Below, in pieces: positions 32,862-32,888 of a stretch of 32,888 nucleotides of DNA. Within the stretch, counting starts at the first letter, position 1. Each line of letters begins with the position of its first letter. Both the position numbers and the translations under genes were made by a program. The stretch lies in assembly GCA_946478755.1 (NCBI GenBank), contig CAMLDJ010000031.1, positions 1-32,888 of the forward strand, read 5' to 3'. The notes beneath the pieces were generated by a model. That model did no database searches. It saw nothing but the letters and a program-made list of their open reading frames with translations, and was not told the origin of the DNA. Source of the stretch: an uncultured Pedobacter sp. Lineage in GTDB: Bacteria > Bacteroidota > Bacteroidia > Sphingobacteriales > Sphingobacteriaceae.

Positions 32862-32888
32862 ATGCTTTGGCCTCAGAAAGGGCTGCAC
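32862..32888 (+). CDS. Possible start of the next gene (9 codons, runs off the window)
   Basis: An ATG at 32862, 7 nt after the ccmF stop, opens a frame with no stop before the window ends (MLWPQKGLH). The position suits the next gene of the operon, but nine codons do not identify it. Confidence 0.25.

Noticed and set aside
1..32888. CRISPR array, tRNA, rRNA or polysaccharide-degrading enzyme genes
   Set aside because: I looked for spaced short repeats, cloverleaf sequences and glycosidase motifs and saw none in this window.

Overview
The window looks like chromosomal DNA of a Bacteroidota bacterium, most probably a Pedobacter-like member of the Sphingobacteriaceae. The support is two SusC/SusD outer-membrane uptake loci, each with its own ECF sigma factor and FecR-type anti-sigma factor with a DUF4974 tail, a lack of Shine-Dalgarno sequences, TAnnTTTG-type -7 boxes, and a System I cytochrome c maturation cluster of the Bacteroidota kind. 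The genus is inferred; no RNA gene or marker proves it.

Layout. (a) 1-54 is the last 17 codons of an upstream membrane protein whose end resembles CcmB. (b) 65-3669 is a worn accessory patch: a gamma-glutamylcyclotransferase-like gene, two identical 1,048-bp direct repeats each carrying a PD-(D/E)XK (Rpn-type) nuclease gene, an ABC-transporter relic between them, and a broken nucleotidyltransferase/HEPN-like gene. (c) 3673-4377 encodes an EF-hand lipoprotein. (d) 4564-15366 (+) is locus 1: ECF sigma, FecR, SusC with STN domain, SusD, three TlpA-type thioredoxin proteins and a stand-alone DsbD alpha-like domain. (e) 15460-25567 (-) is locus 2, the mirror image: ECF sigma, FecR, SusC with STN, SusD, a TlpA with a long helical repeat-like N-terminal region, and one more TlpA. 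The two loci converge on a bidirectional terminator at 15392-15430. (f) 25649-27056 (-) encodes a YihY/BrkB membrane protein and a holin-superfamily-like membrane protein. (g) 27323-32854 (+) holds ccmC, a CcmD-like gene, a glutamate dehydrogenase gene, ccmE and ccmF.

How the parts work together. In each Sus locus, substrate binding to SusC/D should signal through the STN domain to FecR and release the sigma factor, which then drives its own locus. The cargo is unusual: five secreted or lipid-anchored TlpA-type thiol oxidoreductase-like proteins and one DsbD-alpha domain, with no glycosidase, sulfatase or peptidase. The module therefore looks like regulated uptake coupled to extracytoplasmic thiol-disulfide or peroxide chemistry, with unknown substrate. 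The cytochrome c maturation genes at the right also need periplasmic thiol chemistry, but whether the two are linked is not shown.

The best second-look items are the redox-cargo Sus pair, the DsbD-alpha orphan, a CxxxY-type CcmE, an imperfect 40-bp direct repeat that brackets the two-locus module and overlaps the 3' end of yihY, and the likely separation of ccmB from ccmC by about 27 kb.
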